Positions 34,092 to 43,349 of a stretch of DNA of 64,000 bases are shown here, in pieces. Both the position numbers and the translations under genes were made by a program. The notes under the pieces were generated by a model, which was not told the origin of the DNA, made no database searches, and worked only from the letters and a program-made list of their open reading frames with translations. Source of the DNA: an uncultured Bacteroides sp. (GTDB taxonomy: Bacteria > Bacillota > Clostridia > Lachnospirales > Lachnospiraceae); the NCBI GenBank assembly GCA_945913015.1, contig CAMECH010000004.1:62001-126000 (forward strand). The letters run 5' to 3'. Each line of letters starts with the position of its first letter. Positions within the stretch are counted from its first letter, which is position 1.

Positions 34092-35738
34092 ATGAATAAC
34101 GACAGACTCAGTAATAATACCGATGAATTGGATGAGATAGCAAAATCAGTTGAAAAGCTTATAGATGAAGAAACAAGTGTTGCCAAGGCGTTTGTGGACA
34201 GAGACATAAAGTCTCAGGTTCAGGATGATATACTTGGAAGAACGCAGGCACTTCCTAATATCGGAGAAGCTGCAAGGACAAGGAATACGGCAGACCGGAA
34301 TGCTTCACAGACAAGGAATGCTTCACAGGTAAAGAACTCTTCACAGTTGTCGCAGTCACGAAGCAGTGCGCAGGGGAGAACTTCAGGTGCACATCCTGCG
34401 TCCAATAATGCGCAGCGTCAGCAGGATAGAAACAGCGGTAAGAGCAACGCTAAGAACAGCAGTAAGAATAACAGCAGCAGGAATAGCAGTAGCAGAAGTA
34501 ACGGCAGAAAAGGTAATGCGAGCAACAATAACAAGGCAATGCTTATGCTTATAGCAGGTGTGCTGACCTTGGCGGTTGTTATGCTTATTATAGTTTCGGT
34601 TATCCTGAACAACAGCAAAAAAAATTCATACGATTATAACTATTCTACAGGACTGCAGCTTTATAATTCGGGAAGTTATTCCGAAGCACTGACATATTGG
34701 GAGAAAGCCTCGGCTGACAGCGCAGGCAGGAAAAATGTAGAGCTCAAAATTAAAATGCATGAGTGCTATGTGGCTTTAGGTAATAAGGACAAGGCTGCTG
34801 AAGTGCTGAAGGATGCGCTGTCATATGATAAATATAATCAGAAGGCGCTTACGATGCTTGCCCAGTACTATGTTAACCAGAAAGACGGTACAGGGCTTTC
34901 AGAGCTTCTAAGAAAATACAAAGGCACTGATGGGGAAAAGTATCTTAAAGATTTTGAGGTTGCCATGCCTTCTGCATCGGAAGCATCAGGCAAATTTGAT
35001 AAAGTAGTTGAACTTGAATTAAAATCAGTAAATTCATATAAGATTTATTATACGGTTGATGGCTCTACGGTTACAACAAAAAGTAAAGAATACAACGGGC
35101 CAATCAGAATTGAGAAGGGCAAGACAACGCTTAAGGCGGTTACGGTTGATGCAATAGGTACGATGAGCCATGAACTTGAGCTTGTGTTTGAAGTCGATTA
35201 CAAGAATCCTGATGCTCCGGTTGTAACTCCTTTGACAGGCACATATTCGGCCGGCACCAAGATTGAAATAACAAACATACCGGAAGGCGGAAAAGCATAT
35301 TATACACTGGATGGAAAAGCGCCAACCAAGGAATCAACAGAGTACACGGAGCCGATAGCAATGCCTGAAGGCAATACTGTATTTTCCGCAATAATCATTG
35401 ATTCATCTGATTTGGAAAGTGCGGTTACAAAGAGAAATTATAATGTCGGTGTGACTACAAAATATACATTTGATGAAGCTGTTGATAGACTTAAGGTTGC
35501 AATGATTCTGAAGGATGACCTTAACAAAGACGGCACTTCTGCGGATGGAGGACAGGCGAAGTTTACGTATTACAAGAAGACTTCAATTGCCAATGTCGAG
35601 ATGTATATTACATTTTATGATATAATTAAAAATGGAGTTACAACAAGACAGCCATATTATTTCGGAATTGATACATCAACAGGTAAATGTTATAAGGTAT
35701 ATGACCAGAACGGTTCTCTTATAGCAACAGAGTATTAA
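34092..35738 (+). CDS. Membrane protein with TPR-like and chitobiase-C-like repeats (unknown function)
   Basis: A 548-residue protein. Residues 1-145 are cytoplasmic and mostly disordered, with a Ser/Asn/Gln/Arg-rich stretch (about 60-145). One membrane helix follows (about 148-170, MLMLIAGVLTLAVVMLIIV). Outside are TPR-like helices (TGLQLYNSGSYSEALTYWEKA, about 185-285), then two beta domains of the CHB_HEX_C type with the motif YYTxDGxxxTxxSxxYxxPI (about 317-365 and 398-445), and a final small domain. The architecture resembles cell-surface scaffolds, but no function is known to me. AGGAGG lies 6 nt before the ATG. Confidence 0.75.
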   Translation: MNNDRLSNNTDELDEIAKSVEKLIDEETSVAKAFVDRDIKSQVQDDILGRTQALPNIGEAARTRNTADRNASQTRNASQVKNSSQLSQSRSSAQGRTSGAHPASNNAQRQQDRNSGKSNAKNSSKNNSSRNSSSRSNGRKGNASNNNKAMLMLIAGVLTLAVVMLIIVSVILNNSKKNSYDYNYSTGLQLYNSGSYSEALTYWEKASADSAGRKNVELKIKMHECYVALGNKDKAAEVLKDALSYDKYNQKALTMLAQYYVNQKDGTGLSELLRKYKGTDGEKYLKDFEVAMPSASEASGKFDKVVELELKSVNSYKIYYTVDGSTVTTKSKEYNGPIRIEKGKTTLKAVTVDAIGTMSHELELVFEVDYKNPDAPVVTPLTGTYSAGTKIEITNIPEGGKAYYTLDGKAPTKESTEYTEPIAMPEGNTVFSAIIIDSSDLESAVTKRNYNVGVTTKYTFDEAVDRLKVAMILKDDLNKDGTSADGGQAKFTYYKKTSIANVEMYITFYDIIKNGVTTRQPYYFGIDTSTGKCYKVYDQNGSLIATEY

Positions 35739-35798
35739 TTGAAAATGTTTCAGACGTCCCGATTGGACGTTATTATAAATCACGAAAGGAGTACTATT

Positions 35799-36680
35799 AT
35801 GTACAAGATTCTTAAGGCTGAGAAGCTGGCAGAAAAAATTTATCTCATGGATGTTTCGGCACCTAGAATAGCTAAGCATTGCCAGCCCGGACAGTTTATT
35901 ATTGCGAAGATTGATGAGAAGGGAGAGAGAATTCCTCTGACAATCTGTGACTATGACAGAGAAAATGGAACTATTACCATTGTATTCCAGATTGTGGGTG
36001 CTTCAACTCTTAGGATGTCCGAGATGAAGGCGGGAGAAGCTTTTGCTGATTTCGTAGGTCCGCTTGGACAGGCATCTGAATGGATTAAAGAGGATATAGA
36101 GACACTGAAGAACAAGAAAATGCTCTTTGTTGCAGGCGGTGTTGGTACAGCACCTGTATATCCGCAGGTTAAATGGCTTCATGAGCACGGTATTGATGCA
36201 GATGTTATCATCGGCTCAAAGACAAAGGATCTTCTCATCCTTGAAGATATGATGAAAGAAGTTGCGGGAAATCTGTATGTTACTACTGATGACGGCAGCT
36301 ATGAACGCAAGGGAATGGTTACAGAGGTAATTAAGGATCTTGTTGTAAATCAGGGTAAGAAGTATGACGTATGTGTTGCAATCGGACCAATGATTATGAT
36401 GAAATTTGTATGCCTGCTTACAAAAGAGCTTGAGCTTCCTACAATTGTTTCAATGAATCCAATCATGGTTGATGGTACAGGAATGTGCGGTGCATGCAGA
36501 CTCAATGTTGGCGGCGAAATCAAATTCGCATGTGTCGACGGACCTGAATTTGACGGACATAAGGTTGACTTTGACCAGGCAATGAAGCGCCAGCAGCAGT
36601 ATAAGACGGCTGAAGGCAGAGCAATGCTTGCCGCACAGGAAGGTGACACACACCACGGCGGATGCGGAAACTGCAATTAA
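35799..36680 (+). CDS. nfnA: NADH-dependent ferredoxin:NADP+ oxidoreductase, subunit NfnA
   Basis: A 293-residue FAD- and [2Fe-2S]-binding protein, the small subunit of the electron-bifurcating NfnAB transhydrogenase. It resembles the dihydroorotate dehydrogenase electron-transfer subunit: FAD-binding part with IPLTICDYDRENGTI, NAD-binding GGVGTAPVYPQ, and a cysteine cluster MVDGTGMCGACRL...FACVDGPEFDGH. The tail ends HHGGCGNCN, adding two cysteines. The start at 35799 has AAAGGAG 7 nt upstream; the frame is open 20 codons earlier but without signal. nfnB follows after 111 nt. Confidence 0.92.
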   Translation: MYKILKAEKLAEKIYLMDVSAPRIAKHCQPGQFIIAKIDEKGERIPLTICDYDRENGTITIVFQIVGASTLRMSEMKAGEAFADFVGPLGQASEWIKEDIETLKNKKMLFVAGGVGTAPVYPQVKWLHEHGIDADVIIGSKTKDLLILEDMMKEVAGNLYVTTDDGSYERKGMVTEVIKDLVVNQGKKYDVCVAIGPMIMMKFVCLLTKELELPTIVSMNPIMVDGTGMCGACRLNVGGEIKFACVDGPEFDGHKVDFDQAMKRQQQYKTAEGRAMLAAQEGDTHHGGCGNCN

Positions 36681-36733
36681 TTACTGTAAAATGTATTCAT
36701 GATAATATATTTTTTACATACCAGGATTTTGTA

Positions 36734-36777
36734 TGCGCGCACGCAGAACAAACTCGTTATTTGAAAAGACGTGCGCA
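36734..36777 (+). other. GC-rich hairpin before nfnB
   Basis: TGCGCGCACG (36734-36743) can pair with CGTGCGCA (36770-36777) with a 2-nt bulge, ending 3 nt before the nfnB ribosome-binding site. It may tune the nfnA:nfnB ratio. Confidence 0.4.
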
Positions 36778-36791
36778 GAAATGAGGATAAG

Positions 36792-38177
36792 ATGGACGTT
36801 TTAAAGAAAGTGCCGGTAAGAGAGCAGGCACCTGATATTAGAAATCATAATTTTGAGGAAGTTTGTCTTGGATATAACAAAGAAGAGGCAATGGAAGAGG
36901 CAACAAGATGTCTTAACTGCAAGAATGCGCAGTGTGTAAAGGGATGTCCTGTATCAATTAACATTCCTGCATTTATTGATGAAGTAAAGAAGGGCAATAT
37001 TGAGGAGGCATATAAGATTATCGGTCAGTCTTCAGCGCTTCCTGCAATCTGTGGCCGTGTATGTCCACAGGAAAGCCAGTGTGAAGGCAAATGTATCAGA
37101 GGAATTAAGGGCGAGGCTGTTTCTATCGGTAAGCTTGAGAGATTTGTTGCAGACTGGGCACGTGAGAATGACATTAAGCCGGAGAAGGCTGATTCAACTA
37201 ACGGCAAGAAGGTAGCAGTAATCGGTTCAGGCCCTTCAGGACTTACATGTGCCGGCGACCTTGCAAAGCTTGGATATGAGGTAACTATTTTTGAGGCACT
37301 TCATGAAGCAGGTGGTGTACTTGTATACGGAATTCCTGAATTCCGTCTTCCAAAGGACACAGTAGTTAAACATGAAATTGAAAATGTAAAGAGCCTTGGC
37401 GTTAAAATTGACACTAACGTTGTAATCGGTAAGTCTGTAACAATAGACCAGCTTATGGAAGAAGAGGGATTTGATGCGGTATTTATCGGTTCAGGTGCAG
37501 GCCTTCCAAGGTTTATGGGTATACCTGGTGAAAATGCAAATGGTGTATTTTCAGCTAATGAATACCTCACTCGTAACAATCTCATGAAAGCATTTAAAGA
37601 GGATTACGATACACCGATTGCAGCAGGAAAGAAAGTAGCTGTTGTAGGCGGCGGTAACGTAGCGATGGATGCAGCAAGAACAGCATTAAGACTTGGTGCT
37701 GAGGTACATATTGTATACAGAAGAAGTGAGGCAGAGCTTCCGGCAAGAGCAGAAGAAGTTCACCATGCAAAAGAAGAGGGAATCGTTTTTGACCTTCTTA
37801 CAAATCCAAAAGAAATTCTCGTTGATGAGAACGGATGGGTTAAGGGTATGAAGTGTATTAAAATGGAACTCGGTGAACCTGATGCTTCAGGAAGAAGAAA
37901 GCCTGTTGAAATTGAAGGTTCTGATTTTGAACTTGAGCTTGATACAGTAATCATGGCACTTGGTACATCTCCAAATCCTTTGATTTCTTCAACGACAAAG
38001 GGACTTGAAGTTAATAAGAGAGCCTGCATTGTTGCAGATGAAGAGTTCGGAAGAACCAGCAAGGAAGGCGTATTTGCAGGCGGAGACGCAGTTACGGGAG
38101 CAGCAACGGTTATTCTTGCTATGGGAGCAGGTAAAGCTGCTGCAAAGGGTATTCACGAATATCTTTCCAACAAGTAA
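36792..38177 (+). CDS. nfnB: NADPH-dependent transhydrogenase subunit NfnB (GltD-like)
   Basis: A 461-residue homologue of the glutamate synthase small subunit. The N-terminal domain has two 4Fe-4S motifs (RCLNCKNAQCVKGCPVSI and CGRVCPQESQCEGKC), then an FAD domain (VAVIGSGPSGLTCAGDLA) and an NADPH domain (VAVVGGGNVAMDAARTALRLG). Paired with NfnA it couples ferredoxin and NADH oxidation to NADP reduction. No glutamate synthase large subunit is adjacent, and the NfnA gene upstream makes NfnB the better name. The start at 36792 has GAGG 5 nt upstream. A strong terminator follows. Confidence 0.93.
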   Translation: MDVLKKVPVREQAPDIRNHNFEEVCLGYNKEEAMEEATRCLNCKNAQCVKGCPVSINIPAFIDEVKKGNIEEAYKIIGQSSALPAICGRVCPQESQCEGKCIRGIKGEAVSIGKLERFVADWARENDIKPEKADSTNGKKVAVIGSGPSGLTCAGDLAKLGYEVTIFEALHEAGGVLVYGIPEFRLPKDTVVKHEIENVKSLGVKIDTNVVIGKSVTIDQLMEEEGFDAVFIGSGAGLPRFMGIPGENANGVFSANEYLTRNNLMKAFKEDYDTPIAAGKKVAVVGGGNVAMDAARTALRLGAEVHIVYRRSEAELPARAEEVHHAKEEGIVFDLLTNPKEILVDENGWVKGMKCIKMELGEPDASGRRKPVEIEGSDFELELDTVIMALGTSPNPLISSTTKGLEVNKRACIVADEEFGRTSKEGVFAGGDAVTGAATVILAMGAGKAAAKGIHEYLSNK

Positions 38178-38185
38178 ATCATTTC

Positions 38186-38217
38186 AGAGGTGTATCTGTT
38201 GGATACACCTCTTTTTT
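38186..38217 (+). terminator. Terminator of nfnAB
   Basis: 11-bp perfect stem (38186-38196 with 38202-38212), 5-nt loop and TTTTT. Confidence 0.92.
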
Positions 38218-38245
38218 GTCAAAAATTATCGGATTGAATCAGACT

Positions 38246-39535
38246 ATGAAAAAAATATTTGTTATCGGTGCAGGGGCATCGGGACTGATGGCTGCAATAA
38301 CAGCAGCTGATAAGGCTTTGCAGATAAATGAAAAAATTGAGGTGACTGTCCTTGAACATATGGACAGGGCAGGAGTTAAGATTTTGCAGACCGGCAACGG
38401 AAGGTGTAATCTGACTAATGCTTTTGTTGATGAAATGTGTTATCAGAATGATGACACAGCTTTTGTCATGCATATAATTAAGAAGTTTATGCCAAAGGAT
38501 ACAGTTGCATTCTTTAACTCAATCGGAGTGCTTACCAAGTCAAGAACAGGGTATGCAGGTACAGAAGGACTTCCGTTGGAATACATTTACCCAAATTCAG
38601 ATCAGGCAGCGACAGTGCTTGAAGCACTGCTTAACAGGGGCATAGAGCTTGGTGTGCAGATTGAATACGGGATAGAGATTAAAAATATTGAAAAAAAGGG
38701 AGATGCATTTGTGATTAATGCGTCTCATTTGGATAAAGATATTAAATACCTTGCGGATGCAGTAATAATTGCCACAGGCTCAAAGGCGGCACCTAAGACG
38801 GGTTCTGACGGGAGTGGGTATAATCTGGCTAAGGCATTCGGACATCATATTATTAAACCGCTTCCGGCACTGGTTCCGCTTGAATCGCCGGATAAGATTT
38901 GTAAGACGATGACAGGCGTAAGAAGTGACGGACAAATCAGAATATTTTCAGGCGACCGGCAGATTGCCGAAGAAAAAGGCGAAATACAGTTTGCGGACTA
39001 TGGCATATCGGGAATTCCTGTATTTCAGGTGAGCAGACATGCGGTAAGACTGCTTGATATGCATAAAGAGGTTTATGCCTTAATTGACCTTATTCCGATG
39101 CTTGACAGTAAAGCTTTGCAGGCAATGCTTGAAAAGCTTTCAAAGGAAAATGGAGAGAGAACATTATTATTAGTACTTTGCGGGATGATGAATAAGAAAA
39201 TAGCTACAGCGGTAATGCAGAGTCTCGGAATACCGTTAAGAACCAAAATCGGCGACTGCAGCATTTCTGATATAAGACAGATAGTACATGAGATTAAAGC
39301 CTTCAGACTCAAGATAAGCGGCTGTAAATCTTTTGACAGGGCGCAGGTCTGCTCAGGTGGTGTGGCTTTGAACGAAACAGACGGCGAGACACTTGAATCA
39401 AAACTTGCGGAAAATCTGTATTTCTGTGGTGAAATACTTGATGTTGACGGCGTGTGCGGCGGTTATAATCTGCAGTGGGCATGGAGCTCAGGCTTTGTTG
39501 CGGGAAGCGCAGCCGTGGGGGCAAAACATTTATAA
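38246..39535 (+). CDS. BaiN/HI0933 family flavoprotein oxidoreductase
   Basis: A 429-residue FAD protein of the HI0933/BaiN family (NAD(P)/FAD-dependent oxidoreductase). The N-terminal dinucleotide motif is IFVIGAGASGLMAAITAAD, followed by the family hallmark GRCNLTN (QTGNGRCNLTNA) and the C-terminal FCGEILDVDGVCGGYNLQWAWSSG. One relative, BaiN, has been reported as a bile-acid reductase; the native substrate here is unknown. The start at 38246 has only a weak ribosome-binding site (GGA at distance 12). It begins 29 nt after the nfnB terminator and no promoter is obvious. Confidence 0.88.
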   Translation: MKKIFVIGAGASGLMAAITAADKALQINEKIEVTVLEHMDRAGVKILQTGNGRCNLTNAFVDEMCYQNDDTAFVMHIIKKFMPKDTVAFFNSIGVLTKSRTGYAGTEGLPLEYIYPNSDQAATVLEALLNRGIELGVQIEYGIEIKNIEKKGDAFVINASHLDKDIKYLADAVIIATGSKAAPKTGSDGSGYNLAKAFGHHIIKPLPALVPLESPDKICKTMTGVRSDGQIRIFSGDRQIAEEKGEIQFADYGISGIPVFQVSRHAVRLLDMHKEVYALIDLIPMLDSKALQAMLEKLSKENGERTLLLVLCGMMNKKIATAVMQSLGIPLRTKIGDCSISDIRQIVHEIKAFRLKISGCKSFDRAQVCSGGVALNETDGETLESKLAENLYFCGEILDVDGVCGGYNLQWAWSSGFVAGSAAVGAKHL

Positions 39536-39546
39536 GAGGTGTAAAT

Positions 39547-41193
39547 TTGATACGCGTTAATAATATAAAATTAAAACCAAATCATCAGAAAACAGATTTA
39601 TATACGGCCGTTGCAAAGCAGCTTCATATAAAAAACGAAGAAATTGAGGAGCTTTCAATTGTAAAGCGCTCGCTTGACGCCAGACGACATCCTGACATTT
39701 TTTATGTATATGCAGTTGATATAAAGCTTGTAAATATAAAAGACGAAAACAGGATTTTAAAGAAAAAATATTCTGCAAATGTAATGCCTTCCAAAGAAGA
39801 GAATTATGTTTTCCCGGTAAGCAGGGACGAACTGAAAAGTGTACGGCGCAAAAGACCTGTAATTATAGGCTTTGGCCCGGCGGGAATGTTTGCTGCGCTT
39901 ATGCTTGCAAGGTGCGGACTTGAACCGCTTGTGATTGAGAGAGGGCAGAGTGTTGATGAACGAAAAAAATCGGTAGAACATTTCTGGCTTACCGATGAGC
40001 TTGACACTCAGTCTAATGTGCAGTTTGGAGAGGGCGGCGCAGGAACATTTTCAGACGGAAAGCTGAATACGTCAGTTAAGGATTCGGCGCACAGGATGAA
40101 AGAAGTGCTTAAGATATTTGCGGAATTTGGGGCGGATGAGTCGGTTACATACGTAAACAAGCCACATATCGGAACAGATGTACTGTGCGATGTGGTGAAA
40201 AATATAAGAAGAGAGATTATTTCGCTTGGAGCAGAGATACAATTTGACACATGTTTTGATGATTTCGAGCAGAATAACGGCAGAATAAGCGCTGTAACGG
40301 TCAGAAATGTACGCACGGGTGAGATTAAGAAAATAGATGCCGACTGTGTTATTCTTGCACCTGGACACAGTGCAAGGGATACATTTAAAATGCTGTATGA
40401 CAAGAAGGTTAATATGACGGCAAAAGCATTTGCAGTGGGACTCAGGATAGAGCATCCGCAGAAGCTGATAGATGTAAGTGCGTATGGTGAGACTAAATAT
40501 GCACTTCCTGCGGCGGATTACAAACTGACTAACCAGACTTTAAGCGGCAGGGGCGTATATTCATTCTGCATGTGCCCGGGAGGTTATGTGGTTAATGCAT
40601 CTTCCGAGAAAGGGATGCTTGCGGTCAACGGAATGAGTTATTCGGGGCGTAACGGAAGCAATGCCAACAGCGCACTTATTGTAACCGTAACCCCTGAGGA
40701 CTATTCTGCCGGAGCGGTATGCAATGAAAATGTAAATCCCCTGGCCGGCGTTGAATTTCAAAGGCAGATGGAGAAGATGGCATACAAAAACGGCAACGGA
40801 CATGTTCCGGTGCAGCTTGTGGCTGATTTTAAGGCAAATGTCGCTTCGACCGGACTTGGCTGCGTAACTCCGCAGATAAAAGGCAGATATGAGCTTGCCA
40901 ATGTAAGAGGGGCTCTGCCTCAGTTTGTAGGTGATGCAATTATCGAAAGCATGAGTGCATTTGAGCGGACTATACATGGTTATGACATGGATGAGGCTGT
41001 GTTTTCCGGCGTTGAGAGCAGAACGTCAAGTCCGCTGAGAATTGTGCGTGATAACGAAAAATATGAGTCGAGTGTTGCAGGACTTTTTCCATGCGGAGAA
41101 GGCGCAGGATATGCCGGCGGCATTACTTCTGCGGCTATGGATGGAATCAGAGTGGCTGAAAAGGTTGCAATCAGCATTTTAAATGAAAAATAG
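39547..41193 (+). CDS. FAD-dependent dehydrogenase, COG2509-like (unknown substrate)
   Basis: A 548-residue flavoprotein of the NAD(FAD)-utilizing dehydrogenase group. An N-terminal 95-residue domain (RVNNIKLKPNHQKTDLYTAV, then KRSLDARRHPDIFYVYAVD) precedes the FAD motif PVIIGFGPAGMFAALMLARCG, the segment SNVQFGEGGAGTFSDGKL and a C-terminal FPCGEGAGYAGGITSAAMDG. Substrate is unknown. The likely start is TTG 39547 with GAGG 9 nt upstream, 11 nt after the preceding flavoprotein gene; the open frame extends into that gene but without a signal. The two genes are probably co-transcribed. Confidence 0.85.
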   Translation: MIRVNNIKLKPNHQKTDLYTAVAKQLHIKNEEIEELSIVKRSLDARRHPDIFYVYAVDIKLVNIKDENRILKKKYSANVMPSKEENYVFPVSRDELKSVRRKRPVIIGFGPAGMFAALMLARCGLEPLVIERGQSVDERKKSVEHFWLTDELDTQSNVQFGEGGAGTFSDGKLNTSVKDSAHRMKEVLKIFAEFGADESVTYVNKPHIGTDVLCDVVKNIRREIISLGAEIQFDTCFDDFEQNNGRISAVTVRNVRTGEIKKIDADCVILAPGHSARDTFKMLYDKKVNMTAKAFAVGLRIEHPQKLIDVSAYGETKYALPAADYKLTNQTLSGRGVYSFCMCPGGYVVNASSEKGMLAVNGMSYSGRNGSNANSALIVTVTPEDYSAGAVCNENVNPLAGVEFQRQMEKMAYKNGNGHVPVQLVADFKANVASTGLGCVTPQIKGRYELANVRGALPQFVGDAIIESMSAFERTIHGYDMDEAVFSGVESRTSSPLRIVRDNEKYESSVAGLFPCGEGAGYAGGITSAAMDGIRVAEKVAISILNEK

Positions 41194-41253
41194 TGACTTG
41201 TAGAGTAAAATGTGTTATTATATTGGTATATTTTAAATTATGTGGTGGTGTAG

Positions 41254-42108
41254 ATGATGAGCAGTTATAGAGAGGCTTTGAAGGACAGAAAGAAGATAGT
41301 AATTAAAATCGGTTCGTCTTCACTGATGCATCCGGAGACAGGAAAACTTGATTTAGTTAAAATCGAAAAGCTCGTCAGAATTTTATGTGATGTGCGCAAT
41401 TCGGGAAAGGATGTCGTGCTTGTGTCATCAGGAGCCATTGCGGTAGGGCGGATGGCAATAGGACTTAACGAAAGACCTGATGAACTTCCGGTAAAGCAGG
41501 CTTGCGCAGCTATCGGACAGGCGAGACTGATGATGATTTACCAGAAGATATTTGCAGAGTACAGCCAGATTGCCGCACAGGTACTTATGACCAAATATTC
41601 AATAATTAACGAGATAAGCAGACAGAATGCAGAGAATACTTTCAAGGAGCTTCTGCGTCTGGGAGCAATACCTGTTGTTAATGAAAATGATACTGTTTCG
41701 ACAGACGAAATCCAGCATGTGCAGACATTTGGCGATAATGACAGGCTTTCGGCAATAGTGTCATACCTTATAGGTGCAGACCTGCTTATTCTTTTATCTG
41801 ATATTGACGGACTGTATACGGATGACCCAAAACTGAATAAAGATGCCAGATTTATAGAAGAGGTAAGGGAGTTCGATGAGGAACTGTTTCGCATGGGAAG
41901 AACATCATCGTCAAGCAATGTAGGAACCGGCGGTATGTCAGCAAAGCTTGTGGCTGCACAGATTGCTACATATTCGGGAGCTGACATGGTAATAACCAAT
42001 GCGGACAACCTTGACAACATAGCTAAGATTATTAACGGAGAAAATGTAGGAACACTGTTTTGTTCAAACAGGAAAGATAACTTTGATTTATTGAAAATGA
42101 TTGAATAG
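41254..42108 (+). CDS. proB: Glutamate 5-kinase (short form without PUA domain)
   Basis: A 284-residue amino-acid-kinase-fold enzyme that phosphorylates glutamate in proline synthesis. Motifs: KIGSSSLMHPETG, VSSGAIAVGRMAIGL, NENDTVSTDE, FGDNDRLSAIVS and SNVGTGGMSAKLVAAQIA. It ends before the C-terminal PUA domain found in the roughly 370-residue E. coli enzyme, a known short form. The ATG pair at 41254/41257 is preceded by GGTGG. proA lies three genes downstream at 44212. Confidence 0.95.
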   Translation: MMSSYREALKDRKKIVIKIGSSSLMHPETGKLDLVKIEKLVRILCDVRNSGKDVVLVSSGAIAVGRMAIGLNERPDELPVKQACAAIGQARLMMIYQKIFAEYSQIAAQVLMTKYSIINEISRQNAENTFKELLRLGAIPVVNENDTVSTDEIQHVQTFGDNDRLSAIVSYLIGADLLILLSDIDGLYTDDPKLNKDARFIEEVREFDEELFRMGRTSSSSNVGTGGMSAKLVAAQIATYSGADMVITNADNLDNIAKIINGENVGTLFCSNRKDNFDLLKMIE

Positions 42109-42122
42109 ATGGGAGCTATTGC

Positions 42123-43307
42123 GTGGATATTAAGCTGATTCGTAATTTCAATGGTGATAAGTGCATACCTGTTGAGGACAGCCTGATGCTTATGATTTCT
42201 GATGCTGAACACAGAATTGGAAGTTATACGGGTAAAAAGTACGTGCTTGTAGATGTTGACAGCAATTCAAAACAGGAAATTATGCCAGAAGTGGACAAAT
42301 ACAGCATTTATGAATTTACAGACGTAACATGTTCGCATGATTATGTCTACTTCACTACGGCTGTACGCAATTCATCGGATGGCATTGTAGTAAGTATTAT
42401 CAGATATTCAATAGCTGAAGCTGACGGGGAGGTAATCCATACTGAAAATTACTATCTGTCAGAGCTTTACAGAAAAAAAGTTAAGGTTATCATTGCAGAT
42501 AAGGGATATCTACTTATACAGACGCAGGATGTGGTTAGTTCCAAATCAGATACAGAATATCTTAAAATGAATGATATTTATCTTTACAATATTGCGGACC
42601 AAACACGTGCTGAGATTTCTGTTCCGTTGCTGGCACAGTCCGGGATAGACTGTGTGATTCCTGTGGACGGCAATATCTGTGCAATCAAAATCGGAACCTC
42701 AAATCTTGAATATAAGCTTTATGGCATGCATGATGAGCTGTGCCGCGAGCGTGAAGCAATAGGAATGGTTAATTTCAGACAGCTTCTGTCAGACCTTGTT
42801 CTAAGGAAAGAGCAGGTTGTAATTGACATACTGGACGAGAATAGCGAGAATACAACATTTCCGCACATGAAGCTGATGGAAGGATGCATTATCTATTCAA
42901 AGGTTGATTTGACAGCACAGAAGGAAGAAATATTTGCTTACGATTATGCAAATAATGTCACCAAAGTGCGCGTTAACGACAATGTAAGGATATCCGATGC
43001 ATGGAGAACATATCTGATTAATGATACGATGTATTATCTTCAGGTTGATGAGCGGTGCACAAAGCTGATTAACCTTAATACACAGAAATGCGAATGGAAA
43101 CTCGGAAGTGATTATAAAGTAAAATACATCAAGAATGATATTGTGGTAGTTGCAAAGCATGTCGGCAGAAAACTGTTTTTTAAAGAGAAAAACTATATTT
43201 TTGTATACCGCTTTCCGGATATACAGAATTATGTGCTTAGGGAAAGAGCTGTGTGTGCCGGCTGTGCAGTGACGGATGATGACAATCTTTTAATATTCTG
43301 CACATAA
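42123..43307 (+). CDS. Hypothetical protein, possibly beta-propeller-like
   Basis: A 394-residue soluble protein that I do not recognise. It has no signal peptide or membrane helix. It is built of short beta-rich segments with recurring aromatic-acidic patterns (DIYLYNIADQTRAEISV, EEIFAYDYANNVTKVRV, MYYLQVDERCTKLINLN), suggestive of a WD/Kelch-like propeller; this is a guess from pattern only. It starts at GTG with GGGAG 7 nt upstream, 14 nt after proB, so it is in the proBA operon. The C-terminus has a CAGC motif and ends in Cys-Thr. Confidence 0.6.
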   Translation: MDIKLIRNFNGDKCIPVEDSLMLMISDAEHRIGSYTGKKYVLVDVDSNSKQEIMPEVDKYSIYEFTDVTCSHDYVYFTTAVRNSSDGIVVSIIRYSIAEADGEVIHTENYYLSELYRKKVKVIIADKGYLLIQTQDVVSSKSDTEYLKMNDIYLYNIADQTRAEISVPLLAQSGIDCVIPVDGNICAIKIGTSNLEYKLYGMHDELCREREAIGMVNFRQLLSDLVLRKEQVVIDILDENSENTTFPHMKLMEGCIIYSKVDLTAQKEEIFAYDYANNVTKVRVNDNVRISDAWRTYLINDTMYYLQVDERCTKLINLNTQKCEWKLGSDYKVKYIKNDIVVVAKHVGRKLFFKEKNYIFVYRFPDIQNYVLRERAVCAGCAVTDDDNLLIFCT

Positions 43308-43349
43308 AATTATACAGTGCTTCAGAAAGAAGACTGACGGAGAATAATT

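Noticed and set aside
36771-36791. Seven-codon N-terminal extension of nfnB
   Set aside because: It would consume the GAGG ribosome-binding site of ATG 36792 and has no signal of its own.
41538-42212. 224-codon open frame on the minus strand
   Set aside because: It is fully antisense to proB, which has strong motif support; Ser/Ile/Leu-rich shadow translation with no start signal.
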